Assembly (NCBI GenBank): GCA_023433345.1
Contig: JAEZDA010000091.1
Location: 1-64,000 of the forward strand
From: Bacteroidota bacterium
GTDB taxonomy: Bacteria > Bacteroidota > Bacteroidia > Chitinophagales > Chitinophagaceae
Reading direction: 5' to 3'
DNA: 64,000 bases
Shown here: positions 63,291 through 64,000 of the stretch, piece by piece
Layout of the letters: each line of letters begins with the position of its first letter
Position numbering within the stretch: position 1 is the first letter of the stretch
Position numbers and translations under genes: made by a program
The notes under the pieces: generated by a model
Told to the model about the DNA's origin: nothing
Database searches by the model: none
What the model saw: only the letters and a program-made list of their open reading frames with translations

Positions 63291-64000
63291 ATGCGATTTG
63301 TGCTTACCTCCTTCCTGTTACTTTCTTTTTTTATATCTGATGCGCAAAAAGCCGCTGAAAAATGGGCGGACAGTGTTTACCATTCGCTTTCAAAAGATCA
63401 GCGGATTGCGCAGTTAATGGTGGTTCGCCTTTCAAGCATTGACAAAACCGGGTACGTAACCTATTTCGACAAGCAGGTGGAAGAATTGGTGAGGAAATAT
63501 AATGTGGGCGGCGTTCTTATTTTCCAGGGCGGACCAGGCAAGCAGGCCGATATGATAAACGGTCTTAATCGAGTTGCAAAAACTCCGATAATGTTCAGTG
63601 TCGATGGGGAATGGGGTTTGGCTCAACGCATTTACGACAGCGTGCTCCCATTGCCAAAGCAGATGATGTTGGGAGCGATCTCAGATTCAACAATTCTATA
63701 CGAATACGGTAAAATTGTGGCGGCGCAATGCAGGAGGCTTGGCATACATCTGAACTATGCGCCGGTTGTAGATGTTAATAACAATCCTTTGAATCCGGTT
63801 ATTAACGATCGCAGTTTCGGGGAAGATAAATATAAGGTAGCAGCTTTCGCAATCCAGTACATGAAAGGAATGCAGGATAATGGTGTTCTTGCATGTGCAA
63901 AGCATTTTCCAGGTCACGGTGATGTTACTGTAGATTCACATCATGATCTGCCGGTTATCAACAAGAGCATTGAAAAACTTAAGGAGACAGAGCTATATCC
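63291..64000 (+). CDS. Glycoside hydrolase family 3 enzyme (NagZ-like), partial
   Basis: The first 236 codons of a gene cut by the window end. An N-terminal signal (FVLTSFLLLSFFISDA-Q) leads to a GH3 barrel: DQRIAQLMVVRLS, YNVGGVLIFQGGPGKQ, NYAPVVDVNNNPLNPVINDR, SFGEDKYKV, and CAKHFPGHGDVTVDSHHDLP, the NagZ-type KHFPGHG..DSH motif with the catalytic His-Asp dyad. So a secreted beta-N-acetylhexosaminidase or glucosidase, perhaps with a second domain downstream. It is divergent from mutL, with 44 bp between start codons. Confidence 0.9.
   Translation, partial: MRFVLTSFLLLSFFISDAQKAAEKWADSVYHSLSKDQRIAQLMVVRLSSIDKTGYVTYFDKQVEELVRKYNVGGVLIFQGGPGKQADMINGLNRVAKTPIMFSVDGEWGLAQRIYDSVLPLPKQMMLGAISDSTILYEYGKIVAAQCRRLGIHLNYAPVVDVNNNPLNPVINDRSFGEDKYKVAAFAIQYMKGMQDNGVLACAKHFPGHGDVTVDSHHDLPVINKSIEKLKETELY

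Overview
The window is a 64-kb piece of a Bacteroidota chromosome, most likely from the Chitinophagaceae / Sphingobacteriia side of the phylum. The evidence is the gene content: PorX, GldA-type ABC protein, an LpxC-FabZ fusion, a CarboxypepD_reg/TonB receptor, IcmF, an MbnP/MbnH pair and a bacterial GGGP-type synthase. The promoter style also fits, with the phylum's TAnnTTTG -7 box close to many start codons. I see no phage, plasmid, insertion sequence, CRISPR or rRNA. Almost all of it is core or lineage-core DNA, and the 3' end cuts a glycoside hydrolase gene.

Layout. 0-9.6 kb: HTTM membrane protein, trigger factor, tRNA-Leu(UAG), the (p)ppGpp synthetase/hydrolase, an acyl-CoA dehydrogenase, a frameshifted remnant of a T9SS sorting domain, a ComEA-like HhH protein and a PhnP-like hydrolase. 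9.7-18.4 kb: porX, then a lipid A block (HD hydrolase, lpxD, lpxC-fabZ, lpxA, ABC ATPase), alanine dehydrogenase and tsaE. 18.4-29.8 kb: copA, recQ, a HerA-like ATPase, a di-haem peroxidase, an OmpR regulator, ruvB, a LytS/LytTR two-component pair and a GGGP synthase. 29.9-41.7 kb: the tightly coupled arfB-mbnP-mbnH operon, a flippase, an amidase, small proteins, icmF, rsmA and pdxA. 41.4-53 kb: a receptor/TPR/winged-helix operon, radA, comF, two cell-surface lipoproteins, holB, a PSP1 protein and gldA. 53-64 kb: a lipoprotein, eno-ftsB, nth, an outer-membrane barrel, korA without its partner, an arginase-fold protein, mutL and a partial GH3 enzyme.

How genes work together. The Lpx block carries three of the early lipid A steps plus fatty-acid dehydration. 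copA, the di-haem peroxidases and MbnP point to periplasmic copper handling. porX, gldA and the sorting-domain remnant point to T9SS/gliding functions encoded elsewhere. rsmA, arfB, tig and tsaE serve translation; recQ, ruvB, radA, nth, mutL and holB serve DNA maintenance.

The most unusual signal is not a gene. At least a dozen intergenic stretches are built from short words repeated at a strict 7-base (sometimes 8-base) period, each site with its own degenerate word and none inside a gene. A second theme is transcript compactness: many -7 boxes leave leaders of 0-5 nt, convergent genes abut or overlap by 4 bases, and one terminator lies inside the coding sequence of the opposing gene. I found no clearly new multi-gene system; the best candidates for follow-up are the heptad arrays and the arfB-mbnP-mbnH unit.
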